From the NCBI RefSeq assembly GCF_000149955.1, contig NC_030994.1, forward strand, positions 2,968,366-3,032,365: a stretch of 64,000 bases of DNA, in the 5' to 3' direction. The notes under the pieces are model-generated. The model had not been told where the DNA came from. It saw only the letters and a program-made list of their open reading frames with translations, and ran no database searches. Made by a program: the position numbers and the translations under genes. Below, one piece after another: positions 33,762 through 43,802 of the stretch. The DNA is from Fusarium oxysporum f. sp. lycopersici 4287. Taxonomy: Eukaryota; Ascomycota; Sordariomycetes; Hypocreales; Nectriaceae. Each line of letters begins with the position of its first letter. Position 1 is the first letter of the stretch.

Positions 33762-36700
33762 TCAGGCCCTTTTCTGCGGTCCCGGCTTATCGGGATACCT
33801 CCTGTGGAAGTTGGCTACGACCTCAGCAGCGTTATCCACGTAGTCGGCAGGGACTTCAGTTGGGTCGGTGTATCCTGCCCATTTCACTATGTACTTCAGT
33901 CTGGGGCGGCCTCCACGGCCGCGGCGATCCCAACGGGAATCGAGGATATCTTCCACTTCCCACTCTTCCACTCCTTCGACCTCGATAGGCGGCGGCGGGT
34001 CTGGGTTCTGGCCTGGCAAGGGGTTGGTGGCGGCGGGTCTGAGCAGGTTCGTGTGAAACACCGGGTGTATCTTCATGCTCGCAGGCAGATCTAACCGGTA
34101 GGTATATGGGGAGATGACCTTTGTGATCTTAAGGGGACCGATGTTCTTCCAGTCTAGCTTCTTCTGTGGCCTCAAGGTCTTGATATTCCGGGCATCGAGC
34201 CAGACATAGTCGCCTTCTCGATAGCATCTGGCGGGTCTTCTATGACGGTTCGCCTGGTCTTCGTAACGGGCTTGTGCGGCTATGCTCTCGGAGCGTAAGT
34301 ACTCTAGTATCTCGTTCATCGTCTGTGCGAACTGTTCCGCATCTCTCGTGGCAGGGGTTCCTCTGACTGTGATAGTAGGCTCAAAGCCCATCCGGGGGTT
34401 AAATCCATAGTTCGCGAAGAACGGGGATATCCTAGTGGTCTCAGACTTTAATGAGTTCGCTGCGAACTCGGCCAGGGGGAGCCATCGGCTCCAGTCGTCT
34501 TGCAGGTATGACACATAGGTTCTCAGGTACTGCTCTAGTATGGCATTTAGCCGCTCGGTCTGTCCATCGGTTTCGGGGTGATATGCGGTTGATAGAAGGG
34601 CGTTGATGGATAGCTGTTGGTTAAGCTTCTTCCAGAATTCAGCCACAAACTGAGGTCCTCGATCAGATACTATAGTCTGTGGAAGGCCATGTAGCTTCCA
34701 CACTTCCTTTAGGTAATATCGGGCGGTATCTTCGGCATCACAGGTTCCCTTGCAGGCTATAATATGTCTCATCTTCGTAAGTCGGCAGGCTATGATCAGG
34801 ATAGCATCGTTCCCTTCGCTAGGTGGCAGGTGGGTTATAAAGTCCATTGATAGGTGCTGCCAAGCTCGCTCTGGCACGGGCAGGGGCTTTAGGACTCCTT
34901 GTCTTGCATCTCGGGCGGGATTCGATCTTCGGCAGGTGTGACAATTCTTAACCCATCGTTCTACATAAGATAGCATTCCAGGCCAGTAGTAGTCGCGTGA
35001 GAGTAGGTCATAAGTGCGGGCGCGGCCTGGGTGGCCTGCTATGGGGTGTTCGTGACTTGCTTTCAGCAGGGCAGCCTTCAGGGGGTTGTGGTCTGGAATA
35101 TAAACGCGGTCTCGATAGAGTAGTCGGCCTTGTACGATAGTGCACTCGGCCAGGGTGATCTTCGGGTGGCGCTGGGCGCCTTCTCTTACGGCCTGCAGTA
35201 TTGACTGTAGGTCGTCGTCGGTCTGGTAACCCTCTTCTAATAGGCGGTCGATATCCCCCGGCAAGTCTATGGAAGGACTTGGTTCTGCTGGGGCTGCAGG
35301 TATTTGTAGGTGCGGCTGGCGTATACGGGCCCTCTGAACCTTCAAGGGTGGAAGCTGCCAATTCTCTTTCTTTAGGATTACCTGGCTCTGATGCGCCAGG
35401 CGCTCATCCCCCTCCTGAGGCAGGTCTTCTGACCTCCTGGTCAGAGCATCGGGCTTAACTCCTTGCTTTCCGGGTCGATAGCTAATTTGAAAATTAAAAC
35501 GAGATAGGAACTCGGACCAACGGGCTTGTCTTCGGTTCAGTAGCTTCGTTGTCGTAAAGTACTCTAGGTTCTTGTGGTCTGTGATCACCTTGATCGGCGA
35601 GGGTGCGCCCTCTAGTTCGGGTCTCCATTCCTCAAAACAGCGGATAATTGCCATCAGTTCCTTATCATATATCTCGTAGTTACACTCGGTGGCTGTGTGT
35701 TTCTTTGAGAAGAAGGCTACCGGGTGTAGCCTTCCTTCGTCGTCATATTGCGATAGCACTCCCGCCGAGACGTAGTCAGAGGCATCGGTCTCAAGGATTA
35801 CATCTCTGGTCCAGTCAAACGGGCGTAGGATCGGGGCTGTTGTAAAGGCTTCCTTCAGCTTTAGGAAAGCTTTCTCGCAGGCATCATCCCATACGAAGGG
35901 CACGTCCTTCTTCGTCAGTCTGTTCAAGGGTGCCGTGAGCTTTGAGAAGTCACGGATGAACCTCCTATAGAAGTTCCCGAAGCCGATAAAGGCTTGCACA
36001 TCTGTCAGGCAGGTCGGTGTCTTCCAGTTCTTGACCGTCTCGACTTTCAAAGGGTCCATTCTAATCCCTTCCTGGCCCACGATTAGGCCTAGGAACTTCG
36101 TCTCCTTAACTAGGAATTCGCATTTAGCAGGATTGGCATAGAGCCCTGCGGCTCGGAGCTTCTGGAGCACCAGCTTAAGGTGCTCTATATGTTCCTCTCG
36201 GGTTCGGCTGTATATCAGGATATCATCTAGGTAGGCTGTACAGAATATATCTAGGTGTTCTCTTAGGGCGTCGTTGATATAACGTTGGAAGGTTGCAGGG
36301 GCTCCTGTTAGTCCGAAGGGCATGACTAGGGATTCGTATAATCCAAAGCGTGTTCGGAAGGCTGTGAGATATTCTTCGCCCTTCCTTATTCGGAGGTTAT
36401 TAAAGGCAGATACGATGTCTATACGGGAGAAGTACTTCATGCCGGATAGGTTGTTTAGGGACTCTTTGATCAGGGGCAGCGGGTAGCGGTCCTTGACTGT
36501 GATGTTGTTTAGGGCTCTGTAGTCCACGCAGAATCGAAGTCCGCCGCCGGGTTTCTTTACAAAAAGTACTGGCGACGCGACAGGCGAAGAGCTAGGTCGG
36601 ATAAATCCCTTGCGTAGGTTCTCCCTAAGCCACTCTCGTAGGGCTCTCAGCTCCTCACGAGACATTCCATATAGTGGCCCAAAGGGTAGCTTCCCTCCAG

Positions 36701-37406
36701 GTACCAGTTCGATGTGGTGGTCTCCGGATCGGTGCGGGGGTAGCTTCTCGGCTTCCTTAGGCGAGAAGACGTCTTGGAATTCTTGTAATTCCTCGGGCAA
36801 CTGGAAATCTTCGGTCTTATCCTGTAGTCCTCGGTCAATCTGTTCGAGTGTGATGGTGTAGAAGCGGCAGCTTGGTCTCTGGCTGTATAATCGGACAGCC
36901 TTTAGGGATATAGGGAGGATATCCTTCTTCCTTAGGTTCTTAGGGATGCTCTGTTCTAGTTGGCGGAGGAATTTCTTTGGGATGGTCTGTAGGGCTTTGA
37001 TTTTTGTAGGTTTAGCTGGCGTATTACAGAACTTCTGGCAGTATGGGCTATTAAAGGTGAAGGTGTGGGTTGCGAAGCCCACCTGGGGGTCATGCTGTTT
37101 TAGCCAGGGCATCCCTAGGACTATGGGATAGCTGGCTAGCCGGGTGACGTAGAATAGCATACTCTTCTGGAAATGGTCTGCGATCCGGAGTCCGGCACGG
37201 ACATAGTGGGTAATCTGCCCACTCTCGGCGGGTCGGCCGTCGAAGACCTCTATCTCGAATGGTCTCTTTAGGGGGTAAAGCTGTAAGTTCTGGGACTTTG
37301 CCCAGCTTTCATCGATAAATCCTTTCCCTTCCGCCCCGCTGTCGGTCATGGCGTAGGAGGGTATAGGGTCTTTCCCAGTCGGTATTAGGTTAGCTGGTAG
37401 AATCAT
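33762..37406 (-). CDS. Gypsy pol polyprotein (PR-RT-RH-IN-chromodomain)
   Basis: 1214 aa from the first Met. The retropepsin active site is TDSGAEG (residues 21-27). Reverse transcriptase has [22 protein letters not shown] and the catalytic [10 protein letters not shown] (about 391-400). RNase H includes [13 protein letters not shown] and TDHKNLEYF. Integrase has an HHCC zinc region ([11 protein letters not shown] to NCHTCRRSN) and a DDE core ([31 protein letters not shown]). The C-terminus (VEDILDSRW to [10 protein letters not shown]) is a chromodomain that targets integration to chromatin. The pol frame is open upstream of the Met and overlaps the end of gag, so it is probably made as a Gag-Pol fusion by a -1 shift. 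Confidence 0.93.
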   Translation of the reverse strand: MILPANLIPTGKDPIPSYAMTDSGAEGKGFIDESWAKSQNLQLYPLKRPFEIEVFDGRPAESGQITHYVRAGLRIADHFQKSMLFYVTRLASYPIVLGMPWLKQHDPQVGFATHTFTFNSPYCQKFCNTPAKPTKIKALQTIPKKFLRQLEQSIPKNLRKKDILPISLKAVRLYSQRPSCRFYTITLEQIDRGLQDKTEDFQLPEELQEFQDVFSPKEAEKLPPHRSGDHHIELVPGGKLPFGPLYGMSREELRALREWLRENLRKGFIRPSSSPVASPVLFVKKPGGGLRFCVDYRALNNITVKDRYPLPLIKESLNNLSGMKYFSRIDIVSAFNNLRIRKGEEYLTAFRTRFGLYESLVMPFGLTGAPATFQRYINDALREHLDIFCTAYLDDILIYSRTREEHIEHLKLVLQKLRAAGLYANPAKCEFLVKETKFLGLIVGQEGIRMDPLKVETVKNWKTPTCLTDVQAFIGFGNFYRRFIRDFSKLTAPLNRLTKKDVPFVWDDACEKAFLKLKEAFTTAPILRPFDWTRDVILETDASDYVSAGVLSQYDDEGRLHPVAFFSKKHTATECNYEIYDKELMAIIRCFEEWRPELEGAPSPIKVITDHKNLEYFTTTKLLNRRQARWSEFLSRFNFQISYRPGKQGVKPDALTRRSEDLPQEGDERLAHQSQVILKKENWQLPPLKVQRARIRQPHLQIPAAPAEPSPSIDLPGDIDRLLEEGYQTDDDLQSILQAVREGAQRHPKITLAECTIVQGRLLYRDRVYIPDHNPLKAALLKASHEHPIAGHPGRARTYDLLSRDYYWPGMLSYVERWVKNCHTCRRSNPARDARQGVLKPLPVPERAWQHLSMDFITHLPPSEGNDAILIIACRLTKMRHIIACKGTCDAEDTARYYLKEVWKLHGLPQTIVSDRGPQFVAEFWKKLNQQLSINALLSTAYHPETDGQTERLNAILEQYLRTYVSYLQDDWSRWLPLAEFAANSLKSETTRISPFFANYGFNPRMGFEPTITVRGTPATRDAEQFAQTMNEILEYLRSESIAAQARYEDQANRHRRPARCYREGDYVWLDARNIKTLRPQKKLDWKNIGPLKITKVISPYTYRLDLPASMKIHPVFHTNLLRPAATNPLPGQNPDPPPPIEVEGVEEWEVEDILDSRWDRRGRGGRPRLKYIVKWAGYTDPTEVPADYVDNAAEVVANFHRRYPDKPGPQKRA

Positions 37407-37516
37407 CAGGTTAGAACGTTGGTTCCCTTCGTCTTCGATAGGGATCCCATGGACGGCGGCAGTAGATAGTCTGATCTTCAGTGCGGGTATTGGAGAGGCG
37501 AGAGCCTGTCGCCGAC

Positions 37517-38926
37517 TTAGGACAGGCTTGCCCCGTTTTCCTGATGGATTTGCGAGTTACGGGAGTCAGATCGGCTAGAGGTCGGGGACTTAGGAGACTC
37601 CTGACGGCTGGGGTGGCGCGGACTATAGGTGATAGCGGCATGTCGGAACTTGGCTGGGCCGGTATCTGGTTCAGGGCAGTCGCGGATATAGTGAGTAGAT
37701 GAGCCACAACGGAAGCATTGGTTGTTTTCCCGACGATAGCTGGGGCGCTGGTAGCGGCGTTGGTTGCTTAGGTCCATAGGGTCGCCTGAGGGCTGGGCTC
37801 TCTCTGGGGGGCTACGGCCCCTTTGAGGTGAGGGAGACTTCCTTTCCTGTCGTGTGGTCTGGATATAGGTAGGTCTAACATAAGCTGTGGTAGTCGGTTT
37901 CCTGGAGATATAGGGTCGGGTCCTCTCGCGGTGTTCTTGCAGGCGGATATCTAGTCCTCGGAAGTGGGATACGAGGGTGTGGTAGCTGTAATCGGCAGGC
38001 GGGTTATGGAGGAGCATTTCTGATAGTTCCTTCGAGACGGCCTTCTCTAGGAAGGGGGCCAGGGCGTCACCTTCTATGCCGCCTTCTAAGGCTAGGCTCT
38101 GGAACTCTGCATGGAAGGAGAAGAAGTCTCTATTGCCTTGTCGAAGGGTGTCTAGCTTTCTTCGTGCAGTTCGGGCTGCATTAGGGTCTCCATAGGCACC
38201 CTGCAGGATATCTAGGATATCAGTATAGTCAGGTAGGCGGCAAATTCCATGACGAATATACGGCTGTATGAGTTTATAGGCATCATCATTCAGCCGGCTG
38301 TTCACATAGCCCATACGACTGATAGGGGTTGGATAGCGGTCTCGGTTCAGGCTTAGCTTCTCAGTGACGGCGTCACAGAAGCGTCGTAGGTCGGCGCGGG
38401 TTGCTTTAAACTTATCAGGGTCGGGGATTCGTTCTGAAAGCTGGGCGGAGGCGGCAGATTGTGTAGCAGGAGGTGAAGGCGTTTCCATAGTCTCAGCTAT
38501 TTGTGCCTTAGCATCAGGGTCAGATGTGACGGGTGTCAGGGTTGCTACAGTAGGGAGTCGGGCGGCCACGGCTTGACGGGCTTCCTCTTGAGCCTTATAG
38601 GCCTTGCCCTGGGCTATCTCTAGTTCCTTCTCCTTCTTATCCAGTCGGTCCTCTATCCATGACTTCTGCATCATCGCTGCGGACTTCTCGACTTGCATTG
38701 TCTGTATTATATTCTGGAGGTTTAGAATTTCCTCCTGCTGGGCTTCGACTTGGACTTGAAGCTCTATAAGCTTCCGATCAGTAGCGGTTTGACCTTCTTC
38801 TTGCGCTGCCATCCAGGCATAGGCTTCACTTAGGTACTGATACCATCTATCGGGGTCTTTCGCGTATTGCGCCTCATATTCGGCGCGGTTCCCTGGGATA
38901 GCCGGGGGAATCGGGTGGGTAGGCAT
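37517..38926 (-). CDS. Gypsy gag polyprotein
   Basis: 469 aa starting [21 protein letters not shown] central coiled coil ([20 protein letters not shown]) precedes the capsid-like region ([20 protein letters not shown], then [20 protein letters not shown]). A CCHC nucleocapsid knuckle (C-x2-C-x4-H-x4-[15 protein letters not shown]) lies near residue 400. It assembles the virus-like particle and binds element RNA. The gag stop at 37517-37519 lies within the start of the pol frame. About 30 bp separate the start codon from the 5' LTR. Confidence 0.92.
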   Translation of the reverse strand: MPTHPIPPAIPGNRAEYEAQYAKDPDRWYQYLSEAYAWMAAQEEGQTATDRKLIELQVQVEAQQEEILNLQNIIQTMQVEKSAAMMQKSWIEDRLDKKEKELEIAQGKAYKAQEEARQAVAARLPTVATLTPVTSDPDAKAQIAETMETPSPPATQSAASAQLSERIPDPDKFKATRADLRRFCDAVTEKLSLNRDRYPTPISRMGYVNSRLNDDAYKLIQPYIRHGICRLPDYTDILDILQGAYGDPNAARTARRKLDTLRQGNRDFFSFHAEFQSLALEGGIEGDALAPFLEKAVSKELSEMLLHNPPADYSYHTLVSHFRGLDIRLQEHRERTRPYISRKPTTTAYVRPTYIQTTRQERKSPSPQRGRSPPERAQPSGDPMDLSNQRRYQRPSYRRENNQCFRCGSSTHYIRDCPEPDTGPAKFRHAAITYSPRHPSRQESPKSPTSSRSDSRNSQIHQENGASLS

Positions 38927-38960
38927 TGCGTTCAGCGTCCAAAGGGGAGGAGCTACGTAG

Positions 38961-39201
38961 TGTCACGGGTCAGGCTCGGGAATACAGGTGAACAGGGAAC
39001 GCTTTAGGCGGATAGGTTCTATTGCTACGGATAGGCACTGCCGGCAGGTCAGGCTCTATTGACAAGACGTAGCTCGAGGAGCTACGTTCGGGAGCTATCT
39101 GGCGGTCGGTCAAGATCTTCTGCGATAACGTATCGCCACGTGACTGAGATCCACTTGGCCTATCGGTCTAGGGTAACCTGGTCTGGTCTTACGCTGTGAC
39201 A
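38961..39201 (-). repeat. 5' LTR of the gypsy element
   Basis: 241 bp, apparently identical to 33464-33704. It would carry the element promoter for minus-strand transcription into gag. Confidence 0.93.
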
Positions 39202-39680
39202 CTGCAAGGCTTCCATAAGCAGCTGTATGCACCACTGTAATTGCTACAATAGCAGTTATTAGCCAATCTTTTGCCTCATGGCGTAATGGTTAGGTGCAGC
39301 CGTTACAACTTTAGGAAAATCTTTTTAATTAATTTTTAGCTAATTTATTTAAGCTTTATAATGCTATAGGGTAAGCTATTACTAGCTGCACAGTATGCTG
39401 GCCAACTCGCTTATCAACTACGTTATATTAAAAAATGTAGTAACCTTACTTAATATTAAATTAAATAAGATTCTTTAATTTCCTTAGAACCTTGAGATTT
39501 AATTGATAGCTAGTAATAATCAGGTCGCGAAGCAAAATAGTAAGATAAATACATTATATTACAGCATAACAACATGACATAACAACTCAAGGGAAGTATT
39601 ATCCTTATATTAATAAGATAATATCTAAAAACAAATAACTTTTACACACTATAGAAAAACTCTTGACATTATCTGCTGAT
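39202..39680. repeat. AT-rich flank with a second pogo-type terminal repeat (39400-39423)
   Basis: Mostly TA-rich non-coding sequence. At 39400-39423 the minus strand reads ACGTAGTTGATAAGCGAGTT followed by GGCC and is bordered by TA. It shares the core TGATAAGCGAGT with the terminal repeat at 31248. It may be the other end of the same element, split by the gypsy insertion, or a separate relic. Confidence 0.45.
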
Positions 39681-41038
39681 TCAAGCCAATCCTACTGCCT
39701 GTCGAGGACGGTCCATCCAAGGCCGCCAGTAACTACCTAATTGTTCATTAATTATTTGTACGATATCGCGGCCCCAGCCTTCCAAGAACCAGAAGTCATT
39801 AAGATCATGCAATAAGGCTCCAAAGTAAGCAAACAGAATCAGCGCCGGGGGCTGACGCTGTTGCAGCTGCATGAAATATTCGTCTGGAGCCCAGTGCAGG
39901 AAGACCAAAGGTGCTGCCCAGCTTCGATTGTAACTCCATTTCTCCAAAGTCTGCTTGTCCATCATTTTGAACTGGCTGGCATAAAGAAAGCATCTCCGCA
40001 GAACCTGCAATACCTCATTATAAGTTTCGTTTTGTTCGCTGAGTGCCCATGTTTCCTGGATCTGGTAGAGATACTCGTCCTCTGGCAATAGTTCGCGATC
40101 CATATCCAATTCGTTCCAGTTCCCAAGTTCGAGCAGGGGGCCTAACGGACCAAGTCGCACATGGTCGTATACGCGATGTAGAACGGCCCGCACTCCACGG
40201 ATCATAGGAATCCATTCACTGCCAAGGGCGCGTGTGGTTGGAGAACTTGAATCTACTTCAGCAGTGTCGCTGCGGCTGGGACGTCCAAGCATGCCAAAGA
40301 TGTAAATGATGTTCAATGCTGAACTTACAAACAGACCCTCGCTGTTATCGTTGGTTACGTGCAGTATATTGTCGCGGAACCCCTGCAGCGACGTGTTGTG
40401 GTGGCGAATTGCTGCCAAAATGCTCTCCTTGGTCCTTTCTTTTCTATACGCGAGATGCAAGGCAGCGAGGCTTAGAATGCCGTGCATCACGAACGGGTGA
40501 CGTGAGGCGATGCGCGGGAATACAGTCTGCCAGCAGTAGTCGACCTGTGGACATCTGACAATGTCCAGGCTGGTTGAGATGGTCCAATGATGAAGCAAAG
40601 CCAAATCGTTCATGTCGAAGGTTGTCGTTGAGGTGCAATCTGGGATAGTTGCAACTGAAAGGCTATTCCCTGAAATCGGGACAAGTTTCAAGTCGGAGCA
40701 TTGGTTCGTGGTGGCTGATGGAACGGGGCTATGGCTCTCTGATATGTTCCTGCTCTCCAGCCTCGATGAAGTTGCTGAGGCCGGATATATGCAAAGCAAA
40801 CCACGTCGAATGCAGGACGAGCAGTCAGGTTTCTCTTCACTGCACTAATAAATGGCAAACAGTCGCCCTGTCAGCTAATGAGGGATGGACAAAAGCAGAT
40901 AAGATCAACCCGAAAGGTCGGAACCTTAACGCAGCGGATCTCGACTCCTACCTTGACGCGACGCCGCTTGCAGTCAATGCATCCGCGCCTTGACTTTGTA
41001 TGGGCTCTGCGTTGGTTTGGCTGAGCTCGTTCCGGCAT
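39681..41038 (-). CDS. Zn2Cys6 transcription factor with Fungal_trans_2 domain
   Basis: Exons 41038-40952 and 40844-39681 give 416 aa. The zinc cluster spans the intron, with Cys at residues 20, 23, 30, 37, 40 and 47, preceded by the basic KSRRG. The C-terminal part begins LHHWTISTSLDIV and contains HPFVMHGILSLAALHLAY, the hallmark of sterol-uptake-control-like (UPC2/ECM22-type) and related regulators. This is notable because the next gene on the same strand is a sterol reductase. The protein would be a nuclear activator or repressor. The UPC2-like resemblance is from memory of family motifs and needs a search. Confidence 0.85.
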
Positions 41039-42115
41039 CTTGAATCTGCTGTGGGACGGTCTTATCGTTACGGCAGTAGCCGGACAAAGGAGATCGATCA
41101 AGATGGGAAAAAGGAAAAAAAGGCGGCAATGAACGAGATACGGGGAACAATGCGTCAATCTGTTTCTGGAATTCAATGCTGTGGGGCCTCGTCTCGGCTC
41201 GTCTAAGTAAAGTCAAGGGCAGCGTTAATCTGACAGGGTTTTCTTCGGAAACTACGGATATGTAGTAATTTTTATGCAAGCTTTGTCCTAAGGCGTTATG
41301 ACTACTAGTTCAGGTTGCTAGGCTGACTCGTTCAGCAGCCCTGGCGTCAGTGCATGGATGTGATTGCCCTGGGTCCTGCCACGGAGCTGCGCCTACTAGT
41401 GACGTGTTGTTCGCTGGTGCGTTTGGGCCATATTCGTGTTGGATTGGCGGCTGGGAAAGGGCTCCACTTTCCTTTATCACAATATTATTCTTATATCCAG
41501 AAAAGGAGGGGGGATAGAACCAACCCCTCCCTGACAGACTAATAAAAGAGAAGGAAGTCGACAACCAAGAATATCACAACATTCTGCTCCACATCTTATT
41601 ACACTCACCCCATCGTATAGCTGCGTATCCAGCAACCACGTCACCTCCTAGTTCAACTCCTGGTCACCAACCATCCACCTTCTCCACCACCAACCAGCAC
41701 CATCATACTCTAGCTGTAATAGGACGTGAAAAGGCTCTTGCAATAAGACAGGTTAATACAAAATCGGTATTCGTATTATTTCTCTTTTAAATAATGCAAC
41801 ATATATGAAAATAATAGCTGGATGGATTTTTTTCTTAGTCTTACGATTCTCGCGGCTATGTTACGTGTGTACTGCAATTTTCACCTACTTACATAATACT
41901 CTTTAAGAATCACGCCCCTAACTGTAATCCTATTAGATACACTTATAGCTCCTGCTATAATAATGATATCCCATTGTATATTAGTATATTCAAAGCGATT
42001 CATCGGACCTGACTAATTCCCTCTATCTAATGTATCTAAGGTGTTAGATCACCGGCTGATTGGAGTGCAATTCCGCGCCTTAAACACTTTGTGGTTGAGT
42101 AGCTCGTTTTTCTTC
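41039..42115. other. Intergenic, CT-rich and AT-rich patches
   Basis: Promoter side of the regulator and 3' flank of the sterol reductase. A C/A-rich tract lies at about 41570-41710. No gene is supported. Confidence 0.4.
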
Positions 42116-43802
42116 TCACCAGACTCCGGGCAACATCCTCCATCTCACTAGCGAGCAATACTCCTTCCATTGAGCTCCATATTTGATACTACAGCGTTTT
42201 TCATCGCGATAACAACGGTGCCAAAGAATCCAGGTCATGAAAATCGCGTAGGTCCAAGGAAGGAGGTGTTTGGTGCCACAGAGAGCACACATGGCGTATG
42301 CCTGCAGCAGGTCGCCAACGTAGTTCGAATGACGGGCAATTCCCCACCAGCCTTTTCATAAAGTTAGCTTGTTTCAAATTCTACTAAGTATGCCTAGTAG
42401 AGGGACTAGGAAATCTTATCTTGGTAATGTCTCACCGGAAAGTAGTAGCAAGGTCGTGTGTTCTTTTCCGTCTGCAGTTCTAAAGGTACAACGCATCACT
42501 TTGGCTTTTCTCCCCCAGATGTTGCAGTTGCCGTTACTCAGGCGGGAGCTGTCTTTCTGCGCGTTGGCGGAACGAAAGATTATGTAGCCGCCGAGGTCAA
42601 CTGCCACAAGTGAGGCAACAGCCAGTGGTGAGAGATGCACGGGGTGACGAGAGAGGTATTGGGCCTGGAGCGTGTACATCGTAGGCAGCCAGGTAGCGGA
42701 GCCCCATGCAAGATAGAAACCGAAGTGGTCATGACATATATCAATGGTCCGGAGATACCTACGAAGGTTGTGAGTAAAGTAAAGAGATTCGTTGCGTGTG
42801 GAACTTACCAGCTCTCGTTGACGAAGAAGTCAACAACATAGACTGCCTGGAAAAGGTTGATAAGAACCATAGAGTTCGTTATATAACCATGAATTTGGTA
42901 CTGGAGGGCTCCATATGAAATGTTGCTGCAGACCTCAGTCAGCGACCTTCGCAACACAGTTGGTTAGTAGATGGAAAGAAATGGACTTACATAAGGCTCC
43001 AACCAATGATGCCGGGACGACCGTTATGAAAAAGTTTCCAGTCCCAGCCCTGTCCAAAGCGAGGATTGAACTCAATACCCATTAAAAAGTCATAAAGAGC
43101 GGACCCTAGACAAGGAATATAAGTAATTAGTTCTGTGCTATCGTGAGGAGTGAGAAATCTCAACTTACCGCTGAATGTGCGATCTCTACTATGAGACGGA
43201 GCGTGGTATGCCTTTACATAGGCGATGACGGACAAAATATACCCATAAGAGTTAAAAACGATAATGAGCGAACCCCAGTAGCGCGCAATGATAGATGGAT
43301 CAACGGCTCCAGTCAGCCATAGTAGCGTAAAGACCGAGACTGTAATGGCCCAAGCTGAAAGGCCGTTGGTGTTATAGTGTAGTAGCTCTCCTCCAGCAGT
43401 CAACTGACCTGTGCTCATGCCAGGCAGGACTGTGTAGAGTAAGGCTTGGAACAATACCCAACCGACGTACGCGACCGCAACTATACCATTGGGGGCGGGC
43501 CCGTAATATTTCAAAAAATACAAGAAACCGACTTTGTGCATCCCTCCCAATGCGTTAAGGAGAGAGCCCCCAAAATACTCGAAGGCGATCCAGCCTAAGA
43601 CAGTGAGGCTAGGAGGAACTGTAATCATGAAGATACAGGCTAAGTTGGATAGCCATGAGTTGCGCCTGTTTCGCCACGAAAGATCGTTTCTGGCAGCCAC
43701 TGTATGGAAGGGTTCTTGGCAACGATTAAGAGAGGCTCTCCTCTTGGAGGCGGACGTAAGGCCCAGACGTTGCTGGGACCCCAGCTGTCTCTCGAATTCC
43801 AT
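42116..43802 (-). CDS. DHCR7-like sterol delta-7 reductase (ERG4/ERG24 family)
   Basis: Five exons (43802-43169, 43105-42991, 42925-42809, 42758-42436, 42351-42116) give 474 aa. Family motifs in order are [85 protein letters not shown], and [19 protein letters not shown], built across the last intron. The tail [11 protein letters not shown] is typical. The IWGRK and ICHDHFG motifs point to 7-dehydrocholesterol reductase rather than the C14 or C24(28) reductases. It would reduce the C7-C8 double bond of a sterol with NADPH in the ER membrane. Most fungi keep that bond in ergosterol, so the gene is unusual. It is polytopic, with many hydrophobic helices. Confidence 0.9.

Larger units (their letters stand above)
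33464..39201 (-). mobile_element. Full-length Ty3/gypsy chromovirus LTR retrotransposon (5738 bp)
   Basis: Two direct LTRs of 241 bp (33464-33704 and 38961-39201) enclose gag and pol, both on the minus strand. The LTRs begin TGTCACGGG and end CTGTGACA, and I see no difference between them. A purine tract (AGAGAGGGGG on the minus strand) sits just inside the 3' LTR. Order is gag, then protease-RT-RNase H-integrase-chromodomain, which defines Ty3/gypsy chromoviruses. Target-site duplications are not visible: left flank ATTAT, right flank CTGCA. All main frames are open, so the copy looks young and possibly competent. Confidence 0.92.
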
